Assembly: GCA_021464245.1 (NCBI GenBank)
Contig: JADCRB010000057.1
Location: forward strand, 994,487-1,058,486
Source: Carallia brachiata
Lineage: Eukaryota > Streptophyta > Magnoliopsida > Malpighiales > Rhizophoraceae
DNA: 64,000 nt
Reading direction: 5' to 3'
A model generated the notes under the pieces. The model worked only from the letters and a program-made list of their open reading frames with translations, had not been told where the DNA came from and searched no databases. This document shows, in pieces, positions 38,725 to 49,274 of the stretch (positions within the stretch are counted from its first letter, which is position 1; every line of letters begins with the position of its first letter). A program made the position numbers and the translations under genes.

Positions 38725-41700
38725 AATAGGATTTGGCAACTTAGTGAAAGTGGCGGGGGGCCAAGAAGATCCAGGTATTACATCAATGATTCATAACCTT
38801 GCAGCTTCATCAATTGTGGTTTCCCTTGTTGCGTAGATCTCATTACTGATTAGACAGACTTATCATTGGCTTGTGGATTATATTACATTTTTAAGTGAGA
38901 ATGTGAAGGCTTGGGGTGCTGAAAATAAAGGCTTGTGGTTCTAAAAATAACTTTCAGCATATACTTGTCTTCTCATAGGCATTGTATATTTGTGTATCAT
39001 GCAGAATAGCATGAGCTATTATTCTGGTGTTAATAAAATTTTATTTTCAGTTTATTTGATTTGGGACTTGGAATCAGATCAGTGATACATTTGTTTCTAG
39101 AGCAAACAATGATGTGAATGTCACGGATTACCTTGATGCAGAGTTGGGCTACATTCGAGCCTGCAAAAACAACTATAGAAAGGGTGCTTTTGAAAGAAAG
39201 GCGGAAGAAAAGTGTGAATAAATTATCTTCATTGATGGATCAGCAACATACTGAGCCGTGCTTGCCAGATGGATCAGTGCTCACCCAGTTTGAAAGCACG
39301 GCATCCCCGCCAATCTTATATCCATCCAGAAATGAAGGTGAGCCATGTTTGAGTACGGAGAAAGTATTCCAGTTAATATATTTATTTGTCTGTTACAAGG
39401 AGCAGCTTACCATCAATTACTGTCCATGTATATTTTCAGGAAATGCTCCAAATATTTTCTCAAAACAGGCGGTTGAGAAAAGATCTGCTCTTTTAAAACG
39501 TGCTAATGAGCCTCCACTGCCATCACAGGCTACAGGATTAAAGTCTTCTATGTTGCAAAGTAACAATGTGAGATTGCCATCAATTTCAACTTTACAAGAG
39601 TTGCCCATGATTGGTCATGATGAGACTAAGTTTATCCAGCAATCTGAAACCAGCACAGAACAGTGTTTAGTATCCGTGTTGCCATCTGATAAAACATTGA
39701 AGAAGTCAAGTGAAATGGCTCATTCTCACGCTAAAGGGACCCAGTTTAAAAGTTCAGTCAACAATGTGAGGCATGGTCCTCGTGCTAAAACTGGGTTTTC
39801 CATACCTGGTGGTGAGACGACTGACTCTCCATTCTCCCATCCTGTTGCTGCTCCGGCCATTTCTACTGCACCTCAAGTAGTTTCTCCATTCTATACTGCA
39901 CCTACTAAGAGCCAACCTGGTGAGGGAACATCTTCTGCCCCGGCATTCTCAATGTCGTTTTCAGTTTCATCATCTTCAATGATCAGCTCATCATTGAGAA
40001 ACTCACTTTCATTTGTTAGTCCATCCTCATCAGCACCAACCTCAGTTACTCCATCCTCATCAGCACCAACCTCAGGAAGTGTAATGCCAGTTGGCACAGC
40101 TCTGACTAGTTCTGAAACTACACTTGATGCTAAACATACAGGCCTTTCGCCATCTGTGGCTTCAGCTTCTCGTTCTCCTGTTTTTTCTTCAGATTCCTCA
40201 ACTCTTCAGACTTCTAACATGCAGTTGCCATTGTTTACGGAACTTCTTATTTCTGATTCTGTCTGTACAGAGACTAGGACTTTTGAAGGCAAAACTTCAC
40301 CTTTAAATCTATCTCCTGCTTCATTATCAGAGTCCTTTAAATCTGAGGTTCAACCTAACACAGACAAAACTCTGACTACTGCTAACACAACTGTGTCTTT
40401 GACATCAGTGTCTCTTAACCCAGCTCTGGCATTACAATCTCTTAAAACAGATCTTCAACCTTCTAGCGACAGTAGTACTACACAAAAACACACAAGTGCT
40501 GCTACAACCCCTCTACCTTTGCAGCCAGAGGCTTCGGCCATTAGTTTAAAGCTTGAATCGTCGGTACCATCTGGTGCTAAGACTGAAAATTTGGGTGAGT
40601 TGACATCTGGGAGCCAGCACAGTTTTAACAACTTGGTGACTCCCACATTTGATGTTGCTCTGGCTGCTCAACGTCAACAAGCTTCTACTGTACTTGCTTC
40701 TTTTGGGCCTGCACTTTCTGATGGTACCATTAGCGGGAAAATTGGAAGCTTGGATGTTTCCATAACAGAAGAGGATGAGATGGAGGAGGAGGCTCCTGAG
40801 TCCAGCCGTACGAATGAGCTTTTTGGGATTGGTTCAACTCCTAGTACAACTGCTCGTAAGGAAAATCCATTTGGTGGCCCATTCAGTAACATAGGAACAG
40901 GTCAAACAAGCTCTCCATACACTATGACCGTGCCAAGTGGAGAGCTCTTTCGGCCTGCTTCTTTTAGCTTTCAATCTCCACAGGTTCCCCAGCCATCGTT
41001 ACAAACAAACCTTGGTTCATTGTCTGGTGGCTTCGGCACTGGAACTGTTGCTCAAGCTCCCACTCAAGGTGGTTTTGGCCAGCCAGCACAAATTGGACCA
41101 GGGCAGCAAGCATTGGGATCAGTTCTTGGTGCTTTTGGCCAGTCAAGACAACTTGGCACTGGATTGCCTGGAAGTGGTTTTGCTTCCGCAGGGAGTTTTG
41201 GCGGTGGCTTTGTGAATACTAGTTCAGCAGGTGGGTTTTCTAATGTGGCAACTAGTGGTGGGTTTGCCAGTGTGGCCTCAGGTGGTAAGGGGTTTGCTGG
41301 CATGGCTTCTGGTGGTGGTGGTGTTGGATTTGCTAGTATGGCTTCAGGTAGTGGTGGCTTTGTTGGTGCTGCTACAGCTGGTAGAGGATTTGGTGCTGTA
41401 GCTTCACCTGGTGGAGGGTTGGCAGTTGCTTCCTCTGCTGATACTGGTTTTGCAGGAGCTGCTTCTGGCGGGGGGTTTGCTGTTGCAGGTGGCTTTATTT
41501 CTACTCAGTTTTCCTAGCTCTTTTACTCTTAACAATTATGAACTAACATCCTGATTGGTCATTTCAAATGTTTGTAGGTGGTGGCTTTGGGGCTTTCAGC
41601 GGCCAACAAGGAACTGGTGGGTTCTTAGCTTTTGGTGGTAATACAGGAGGTGGGCAACAAGGAGCTGGTGGTTTCTCTTCTTTTGGCAGCCATACCGGGG

Positions 41701-41744
41701 AAAGTGGAAAACCCTCGGAGCTATTCACACAGATGAGGAAATAG
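27529..41744 (+). CDS. NUP214: Nuclear pore complex protein NUP214 (plant LNO1/EMB1011 type)
   Basis: Eighteen exons: 27529-27793, 27961-28169, 28907-29075, 29155-29301, 30181-30305, 31079-31191, 32037-32176, 32693-32858, 33025-33218, 33309-34027, 34523-34675, 35480-35537, 36722-36855, 36936-37060, 37290-37635, 39142-39337, 39440-41488 and 41578-41744; 1824 aa, close to Arabidopsis NUP214. A Thr run (residues ~13-20) precedes the N-terminal beta-propeller (~40-445; [31 protein letters not shown]). A Ser-rich linker and helical/coiled-coil block follow (~750-1020; [33 protein letters not shown]). The C-terminus is Ser/Thr-rich and ends in Gly-rich FG-type repeats. The protein lies on the cytoplasmic side of the pore and works in mRNA export. 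A 30-nt coding repeat occurs near 40020-40076. Intron 16 is 102 nt and stop-free. Confidence 0.95.
28382..28421. repeat. (GA)n microsatellite in NUP214 intron 2
   Basis: About 19 GA units on the coding strand, in the intron after exon 2. Short ORFs reading ERERER or SLSLSL across it are artefacts. Confidence 0.95.
37653..37746. repeat. ~46-bp tandem duplication in NUP214 intron 15
   Basis: The segment gttggttatccttatggtttctctagtatattgctagctag occurs twice in a row with a few substitutions, just downstream of exon 15. Confidence 0.85.
37823..38340 (-). mobile_element. Ty3/gypsy retrotransposon pol fragment (protease to RT junction), degenerate
   Basis: Read on the minus strand, antisense to NUP214 and inside its 1.5-kb intron 15. 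Decayed pol peptides appear in the order expected. First [15 protein letters not shown] at ~38310-38260, then [15 protein letters not shown] at ~38245-38200. After a frameshift comes [17 protein letters not shown] at ~38175-38120, matching the GMDWL...DC block that ends gypsy proteases. Finally the [13 protein letters not shown] and [19 protein letters not shown] segments lie at ~38010-37880, matching the FPDVFPEELPGLPP linker before reverse transcriptase. Frameshifts and stops show it is dead. No LTRs were identified. Confidence 0.8.
38693..38720. repeat. (GA)n microsatellite in NUP214 intron 15
   Basis: About 14 GA units, downstream of the gypsy fragment in the same intron. Confidence 0.9.
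40020..40076 (+). repeat. 30-nt coding tandem repeat in NUP214 exon 17
   Basis: Two nearly identical units (ccatcctcatcagcaccaac followed by ctcag) encode [18 protein letters not shown]. An in-frame micro-duplication in the Ser/Thr-rich linker ahead of the FG repeats, a disordered region tolerant of length change. Confidence 0.9.
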
Positions 41745-44700
41745 GACTTGAGCTTCAAATTTAGTTTTTGGAAAATGATGAGATAGTATAAAGTTTTACA
41801 ATTTGTTAAATTCTAGTTTAGAGCCGTATCTGAGTATTGTTTTGTGCTTGTCGTCCCGGTGCTGAACGCCCCATCTTTACAATTACAGTTGTAAACAAAA
41901 GACAAAGTCTAGAGAGACTTCAAGTTGTTGGTCAAAAATAAAGAGACTTCAAGTTGACAATTTTTCAATTCGTGCAAAGTTCTTACGATAAGTCGGCTAT
42001 TAAATCCCAAGAGGACAAGAGGCCAAGAGGCAGTACCAGCGTGGGCTGCTTCCTTCTCATTTTATTCCTTGTAAACAGAAGACTCAGTTTAGACGCAACT
42101 TTTCTCACTTAATTGTATTTGTATGTACCAGGTAATTACATCATGCTATATTCATATCTGCTTTCTAATAATAATATTATAAATAGATAGTTTAGAAAAA
42201 AAAATTTTAATTCAAATTACAAATATAATGTTATTCTTAAAAAAAATTATGTGTTAATATATTTTTAATGATTTTGTCACAATATGTAACACTCTATTAC
42301 TACATATAATTATAGCTAATTACTACATATAATTATAGTTCATGCCTCAAATTATTTTTAATTTAATAATAAAAATGTGTTGTCTTATTCTCATTATTTT
42401 TTATACTTAATTCTTTGACGATCATTCTCTTACTTTTTCTTTTTCATTCTCTTGAGAATTTCTTTCGAGTTCTTTAATTAATTAATAATTAAAATTAATA
42501 ACAAATTTAATTTTTTAATAGTCCGTCCTCAATTCATTCCACATTGCTAAATCTAAGCATTTCCAATAATATCACTTTCACTCAAAGAATAAAAGATAAA
42601 AAATAAAAGCAGTAATTTGTTTAACTTTGTATGTCTCTTTTCTCGAAAATTGTTATTTTGATTCTTGATTATTTTTAAAATTATTTTAAATTATAATATA
42701 ATATAAATGTAACATAAATACAATTATTATTTCATTTCTTCTTATTATAATTTTACTATTTTAATTTAATATGATATAAATATTACACAAATATGATATA
42801 ATTTTTTAACTCTCAACGGTTACAATTGAGTGTTAATAATTACAATTCATGATTTTTTTTTTAATTCTTATTGAGAGTTATTAATAACTGCACTCTCTCC
42901 AGTTATTTTATTGATTATAATTTAATATAAACACTCCACTGTTATAATAAGATGTTGCAATTCATAATTTTTTTAATTATTATTAATTTTTTAAAATCTA
43001 TCTCATATTATATTTAATTGAATTCATATTAATATTTTCAAATAAATATTTACAACGGATGCAACGCGTGAGATTAATAGCACTCAATGCGTCTTTTTTT
43101 TTTTTTAACCATAAGTCAATATTATGAAGGAAGCTTACACTTATTTGTTGTTTTTATTTAATTGCCTATTTTGAGAGTGTGACAAATAATATTATAGTAA
43201 TTAATTGTTAGTGGTTAAAATGAATCAATTTTGATAATAAAAAAAGGCAAATGCAATAATTGAATGAAGATTAATATGTCAATTACGTTCATTCTTTCAT
43301 TCTTAATAATGAAAATTTTAAATTTATAATTATTAATTTTTTTATAAAAATATATACTAAGTTATATTCTCAATCTACAATTTGTAGATATTAAGCACCT
43401 ATTTTGTGGTGTTGCCGTTGTGGGATGAGAGTGTCGTCTCTTTAAATTTATGCAACTTTTCGGGTTTGTTTGTTAAATTGTTGCTTTCATCCTTATTTTC
43501 TCTTTTCCCAATTTCTCTAAAACTTAGGTATATAGTAACTAAATGCATTCCCTCACCATCTATTATAATTATATATTTCTTGAAATTAAAATAATAATAA
43601 TAATAAGTGTTTTCTAAAATGCTCTAGGCTTTTTTTTTTATACACAGATTTTTTTTTCTTTTTTATTTTATAGATCATTACTTCTTTGGCTAGATATCTT
43701 TCTGCAAAAATGAATATGCAGTCACATCACATTTCAAGTTCATGGTGATGCTTCGTTCTTGTTCTTGTTGGTTTTTTTTTTTTCTTTTGGGTTGAAATTG
43801 ATTTCTAGATTTCATTAGAGTTTTCATAAACTCATCGTAAATAATGTCAGAATTATTCAAAAATTAATAAAATAAATATTTATATTTATATATCTCACAA
43901 TAAGGATACTGGTGTCAATGCTTACCATTTCATAATCTTAATTTATTATGATTAATTACTTTTAGACAGAATAATGGACATGTGTGCAGTATTTTTTTAT
44001 TTATTATTGCAATTTGGGATTACGAGATAAAAATTTATGTTTTTTTATGTTGTACAATTTTTTCTTTATTTTTTTTGTTCATATCTCACAATTTTTTCAT
44101 TCTTTAATATTCTCTCTTTTGTTTTTTTTTTTCTATATAATGAATGTGAAATTTTTTTTATCGATTTTTTATTTGACTGATGATAATATTTTAATTTAAG
44201 ATATATTTTTCTCCAATTCATGCTTAAAAAATTATGTATTCTTGGTCTTGAACTATCTCACTAATATATAAAATGATTGTCATTGCCAATTAACATGTTT
44301 TTTTCAATTATGCAAGATGTTGATATCTTTGAAATTTTAACAAGGATGCAAAAGATTCAATAGAAATGAGGAACTATAGAAAATTTAATGAATAAAATCA
44401 ATAAATTATCAGTTATTATTTTGTCTGTGTAAATATAGATAAGATCTAATGTAACTAAATGTTATAACTAAAAGCTCATGAGTTTTATTGAAACATATTC
44501 TTTATGTAATTTTGTTAAACAACGAAATTAAAATAATTCTCTTATTTGTGATGTTCAGTTCTTTTTAATAAGTATTATAATTATTAAAAAGGAAAAAGTT
44601 TTGGCAGCTGATGAATAGTGGTCCGACAGAGTATAGAAAGAAAAAAATATTAAATTTTAAATAATAATATTCATATTTTTAATAATAAAATTTTATTATT

Positions 44701-45006
44701 AAATTTTTTATTACTTAAAATATGTATATTATTACTTAAAAAAAATTGACTGAACTATTGCTCTTAAAACAATATTTAAGACTGATTTTCTCGAAGAACC
44801 AAACAACACCCTACTAAAAATACGTGCGATAACTGTCGGCAACCCGTTCTCCACCATGCTCCTTGCTTAGCTAATAATTTCAAAAAAAGAAATGGAAAAT
44901 AATAAGTAGAAGAGAAAGACGGTTGGATTTTTTGTTTTTTGTTTTTATTTTTGTGGGTTGGGAAATAGAACGGGAAGCAACGCGGTTTAGTTGTCCAAAC
45001 CGAGCG

Positions 45007-45014
45007 TGCTTTTA

Positions 45015-45046
<32 letters not shown>
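45007..45046. repeat. (ATT)n microsatellite
   Basis: About 12 ATT units upstream of the RING gene. Reads as an Asn run on the minus strand, which is an artefact. Confidence 0.9.
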
Positions 45047-45544
45047 GACTAATAATAAGAAGAATAATATTAAACAAAATGGGGCTTTGGGGTTGGACTT
45101 TTGGGCCCGTGGTGAATGACTGAATCTCTCTCCGCCTGAGTCTGAATATGAATGAATGAATGCATGAAGATGACATTCTAAATTTGATTTAAAATTTAAA
45201 TTGCTTTGTTCTCTCTCTCTCTCTCTCTCTATCTCTATCTCTTTTTCTCCGTCTCTCAATTTCCGTGACTTTTCTTTTTCTCTTCCCTCTCTCTCTCTCT
45301 CCTTTTCTTTCCAGAGAGAGAACAATTAAAATTACGAAATTTAGAGACAAAAAAACGAACAAATCCAAAGGAAAGGAAGCAAGGAAGAGGGGGGATTCTG
45401 CTGGTGGTGGTAGGGGGTGGGGGGTGGTGGCAGTTGCCCATACATAACAGTTTAGGAGGTAAAGTATAGAGAATAGATTTTTCTTTCTTTTATACAATCA
45501 TCCCCCTTTCCTTTTGTGCGTTATTTTTTTTTTTTATTTTTTGT

Positions 45545-45613
45545 CTTCTTCTTCTTCTTCTTCTTTCGAAAACAAAAGAGAACCGAAGAAGAAGAAGAAG
45601 AAGAAGAAGAAGA
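45545..45613. repeat. Inverted (CTT)n ... (GAA)n triplet repeats
   Basis: A run of about seven CTT units (~45545-45566) is followed ~25 bp later by about ten GAA units (~45585-45613). The two are reverse complements, so transcripts or single strands can fold into a stem of ~21 bp, and polypurine/polypyrimidine tracts can also form triplex DNA. It lies ~1.2 kb upstream of the RING start codon, perhaps in a leader. Confidence 0.85.
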
Positions 45614-46685
45614 GGAATTAGAAGTTTTAATTTCCCGTTTGTTGCTTTTATATATATATATATATATATATTATAGTTTGCAGGAAGAAGGATGAGTTCT
45701 GGATTTTCTTTATCTATGTATTCCATCTTATTTTTGTTTTTTTTTTTCCGTCTTCATTAACTATGAGTTTCCTCCTCCTTTTAATTTTGATTTTAATTTG
45801 TTGTTTTTGTTGATGTTAGTGTTGTTGTTGTTGTTAAACATACAAATTTCTATGAATAAATAAAAGGCGATTTGGTTTTGTAAATTAATTTTCTGACAAT
45901 AATCTTTTGATCTGTATGTTTGTTAGTTAATTAGGTCTAACTAATATTATTACAAAACTCCGTATCTGAGGAGGAGGAGGAGGATTGCATGTACTCGCCA
46001 GATCTTTCTATTCTGTTCTATTATATTCTATCTTCTTCTTCTTCTTTTTCTTTTTTGTTTTGTTTTTTTTTAATGTTGCGTTTGTTCCTGCCTGTTTGTT
46101 GCTATTTGTTGGTATATTGTTTCAGTGTGCAATTTTCCGATCACACAAACAAACCCTCTTCGTGGGCCTTCCCTTTTGTTTTACCCACCCTGGCCTAGTT
46201 TTGGGGCTTATTTTGTAGCTCTTTCTTCTTTCATTCGTTGGATCTCCTTCTCCTCTTTCTTTAATCGTTTGGTTTTTGTGGTAAGAAAGACGGACCCCTT
46301 TATTTTGATTTTGACCTTCCTTTTCATGTTTTTTTTTTTTTTCGCATTTTTTTGTCCCCATAGCATATACAATAGACTCAGTTTTCTCTTGTTTGTAGTT
46401 ATAGGGATCTGACAATTTGTTTTGAATCCTTTTCTGCATCCAATCACCAACCAACCATCTCCTCCTCAAACATACAAATTCCTTGTATTTTCTTCCTGCG
46501 CTAGTTTCAAGCCCCTTCCCAAGGTTCTTTTGAACTTTTCACCACGTAATTTATTTTCCCACGTGATCTGTGAATCCCTTCCCCCTCCTTGCTAGATCTT
46601 GGAAACCGTTAATTTCGTCTGCTGATTCTTACATAAGCACATAAGCTTTATCTCTGGCAAGTCAGTTTCAAGGCACTTTGGGATG

Positions 46686-46757
46686 GTTAGTGCAATTCCT
46701 AGTGTTTCTTGTGTTGATTTTCTTTATAATTGCAGCTTCTTGATTTTTTTTCACAGA
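46686..46757 (+). other. Probable 5' UTR intron of the RING gene
   Basis: GATG|GTTAGTGC at the left and TTTTTTTCACAG at the right are plausible splice sites, with pyrimidine-rich sequence in between. If spliced, the ATG at 46683 is broken and translation starts at 46812, which gives the protein start expected for the family (MDEPMAARYWCHMC). A second acceptor, TAATTGCAG, lies within it. Assignment is by inspection only. Confidence 0.5.
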
Positions 46758-46811
46758 GACAACAACAACAACAACCTAAAAGCGGGTTGGTCAAGACACG
46801 AAAGATATAGG

Positions 46812-47939
46812 ATGGATGAACCAATGGCAGCACGATATTGGTGTCACATGTGCTCTCAAATGGTTCATCCAATCATGGAAATTGAGATCAAATGTCCGTT
46901 TTGCCAAAGTGGATTTGTTGAAGAAATGGGTAGCAGCACAAGGGAGAATCAAGATCCTGATCTTGATTTTGGTTCCGATCGTGCTCTGTCCCTTTGGGCT
47001 CCAATATTGCTTGGCATGGTCGGCAACTCCCGTCGCCGTAGGAGGCTTAGAAGAATGGGTTTTGAAGAAGATGATGATAATGACGATGTTGAGCCACGCC
47101 ATGGAGGAGAGACCGAATTGGACCATGACATTGAATCAATCATTAGGAGGAGGAGGAGAAGCTCGGCTACAATATTACAGTTGCTTCAAGGAATTCGAGC
47201 TGGAATGTTATCTGAATCAGAGAGTTCTGAAGGAGATAGGGATAGGCGTGTGGATAGAGATAGAGATAGGGAGCGTGTCATTTTGATTAATCCATTTAAT
47301 CAAACTATCATCGTCCGGGGTTCTTATGATTCAAGCAATGGTCAAAACGAGAATCAGAGCCCGGTTGGTTCATTGGGCGATTATTTCGTTGGACCTGGCT
47401 TGGATTTATTATTGCAGCATTTGGCAGAGAATGATCCAAATAGATATGGGACTCCTCCAGCCCAAAAGGAGGTTATTGACGCATTACCCACTGTGGTGGT
47501 TAAGGAGATATTGCAGTGTTCTGTGTGCTTGGATGACTTTGAGGTTGGCACTGAGGCAAAGGAAATGCCATGTAAACATAAGTTTCATAGTGCATGCATA
47601 TTGCCATGGCTGGAGCTTCATAGTTCTTGTCCTGTTTGTAGGTTTCAGCTGCCTGCAGATGAATCCAAACTTGATTCAGAGAGCTCGAGGGATAGCAATA
47701 ATCAGAGAGACAATGATAACTCGGCTAGTGTCAGTAATAGTGGTCAGGGTAGTATTGCTGAAGAGCGAGATGGGGAAGGGAGAAATGGAAGTGGGAGAAG
47801 GTTTTCCTTTCCGTGGCCTTTCAATAGCTTGTTCTCAACTTCTGCAGCTTCTCAGTCCAGTGGGCACAATATGTCCTTAACTTCGTCATCTTCTTCAGCA
47901 GATGCACCGGGAAGCGCTGCCCAGACAGATGAGAATTGA
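46812..47939 (+). CDS. RING-H2 E3 ubiquitin ligase, RZF1 (At3g56580)-like
   Basis: 375 aa from the ATG at 46812, intronless coding region. The N-terminal zinc ribbon has C11-x2-C14 and C28-x2-C31 (YWCHMCSQMVHP, KCPFCQSGF), typical of the RHC/RZF group. A basic Arg-rich stretch (RRRRRLRRM) and an acidic block follow. The C3H2C3 RING-H2 covers residues 236-276 (CSVCLDDF ... CKHKFHSACILPWLELHSSCPVC) with all eight zinc ligands visible. The Ser/Asn-rich tail is probably disordered. A 43-residue longer frame from ATG 46683 looks like translated intron, so the shorter start is preferred because it matches the family. Family members transfer ubiquitin, and AtRZF1 acts in drought response; that role here is inference. 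Convergent with the pyruvate kinase gene. Confidence 0.92.
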   Translation: MDEPMAARYWCHMCSQMVHPIMEIEIKCPFCQSGFVEEMGSSTRENQDPDLDFGSDRALSLWAPILLGMVGNSRRRRRLRRMGFEEDDDNDDVEPRHGGETELDHDIESIIRRRRRSSATILQLLQGIRAGMLSESESSEGDRDRRVDRDRDRERVILINPFNQTIIVRGSYDSSNGQNENQSPVGSLGDYFVGPGLDLLLQHLAENDPNRYGTPPAQKEVIDALPTVVVKEILQCSVCLDDFEVGTEAKEMPCKHKFHSACILPWLELHSSCPVCRFQLPADESKLDSESSRDSNNQRDNDNSASVSNSGQGSIAEERDGEGRNGSGRRFSFPWPFNSLFSTSAASQSSGHNMSLTSSSSSADAPGSAAQTDEN

Positions 47940-49274
47940 ATTTATTCTCCAGTTTCCACATTAGGTCTTGCCTGTTGTTCTCTCTATATTGTCTAAATTT
48001 GCTGCCATGCTCATGTATATAGTACCTTTGCCTGCTGAAGAAATCGTGCTTTAATCAGTCTGTTGTTTTCAAGATATTTTTGCCGCGAAGGAACTGTCTT
48101 CACCACAATTTGGCCCAATTCCCTGTTGTAATATGTACGATAATTTGTGTAGCTATTTTGAATATTTACATTTGTATATGTAACTGTACATGGTGGATGA
48201 ATGATTCTGCTTGTATTAACTTACCAAGCAGAGACAGACAACCATTGGGTATTACTCTCTTGCAGCAGGCTTGGCATATCATGAAGAAAGACTTCAGATT
48301 GGTACGCCTTGAATTTGCACGCTTCAGGCTTCAGACTGCCGGTTTCATCCATTGTATTTTGTTGTGTTGTGCTGCACTGTGTTGTGTTGTGCTTGACTTC
48401 TCGCGAAACAAAAATAAACCGAGTCCGTTCCAATTTTTTCTTTTTAAAAGAGATAAATGACAGGATTGGGTATGTGTGTATGTATTGCCTTGCCCACCTA
48501 ACGGACTGCGTCCGTGAAGGTTTTGGAGCTGGATTTGGATTATTTTTATCTGCCACCCTGGAACACAGTTTTTGTTAATTGTTTCTTACCCCCACCAATC
48601 ACACCTCTGGCGGTACGTCCGCGTGAAACCTTGCTGGAATAAATGCACGGCATTTCATATTGAGTTCGGGCTGGTGACTACTAGTTTTAGTTTCAGAAAC
48701 TCTACTTTTGTATGGTGTAGCATGGCATGCTATCGATGTCTCTTGAAATTGGATTCCTATCCTATGGGCTGATGGTCCGTGGATGTTGCTGGTTTAGGAC
48801 CCAAAAAAGAGAAACGGGGGGCTGGGGGGGTGGAACTATTTATTGTCGAATAACCATAGCAAATCCCATTGGCCATTGGAACTAAGTTTTCATTAGGTCA
48901 AGTCTTTTTTTCATATGGTCAAGTCTTTTTTTCATCAGGTCAAGTCTTATAACGTGGCAACCACGGACAAATTTGTATGTGCCTGTCAGAGTCAAGTGCC
49001 CCTCTAGTTAATTGAAACTGTCAAATTTTTAATAGGCCAAGGATTGAACAAGCAGAAATATTAGATGTTTCCCTCATAAGAAATAGATGAGGGTCTAATC
49101 TCATTCCAAAAAGTAACAAGTAGGGGAAACAAGCCAAAAAAAAAAAAAAAAAAGAAAAGAGGGGAAAAATTAGCTGCCATTATCACCGACAGTTGGCCCG
49201 TTAACTATTTATCCTAATTCAATGATTCCCCAACGGAACAAGGTTTAAGCAGATATGCTTGGCATTTTCAGTCA
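47940..49274. other. Convergent 3' spacer between the RING and pyruvate kinase genes
   Basis: Expected to hold the RING 3' UTR (to ~48.4 kb) and the pyruvate kinase 3' UTR (from ~49.27 kb leftward). Contains a three-copy ~24-bp tandem repeat at 48888-48951. Short ORFs here show no family resemblance. Confidence 0.6.
48888..48951. repeat. Three-copy ~24-bp tandem repeat
   Basis: Units of the form tttcat(ta/at/ca)ggtcaagtctt repeat three times, separated by T runs. Confidence 0.85.

Larger units (their letters stand above)
41745..46682. other. AT-rich intergenic region between NUP214 and the RING gene
   Basis: The first ~400 bp likely include the NUP214 3' UTR. 42.1-44.8 kb is very AT-rich with a 22-bp direct repeat (ttactacatataattatag, ~42297-42340) and no gene. 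From ~45.0 kb the sequence becomes pyrimidine-rich with triplet repeats and many short tracts, typical of a plant promoter and 5' leader; these belong to the RING gene downstream. Confidence 0.6.

Noticed and set aside
45189..45497. Charged Arg/Glu ORFs upstream of the RING gene
   Set aside because: Produced by CT/GA-rich promoter or leader sequence.
46683..46811. 43-residue N-terminal extension of the RING protein
   Set aside because: Looks like translated 5' UTR intron; family proteins start at the MDEPMA-type Met.
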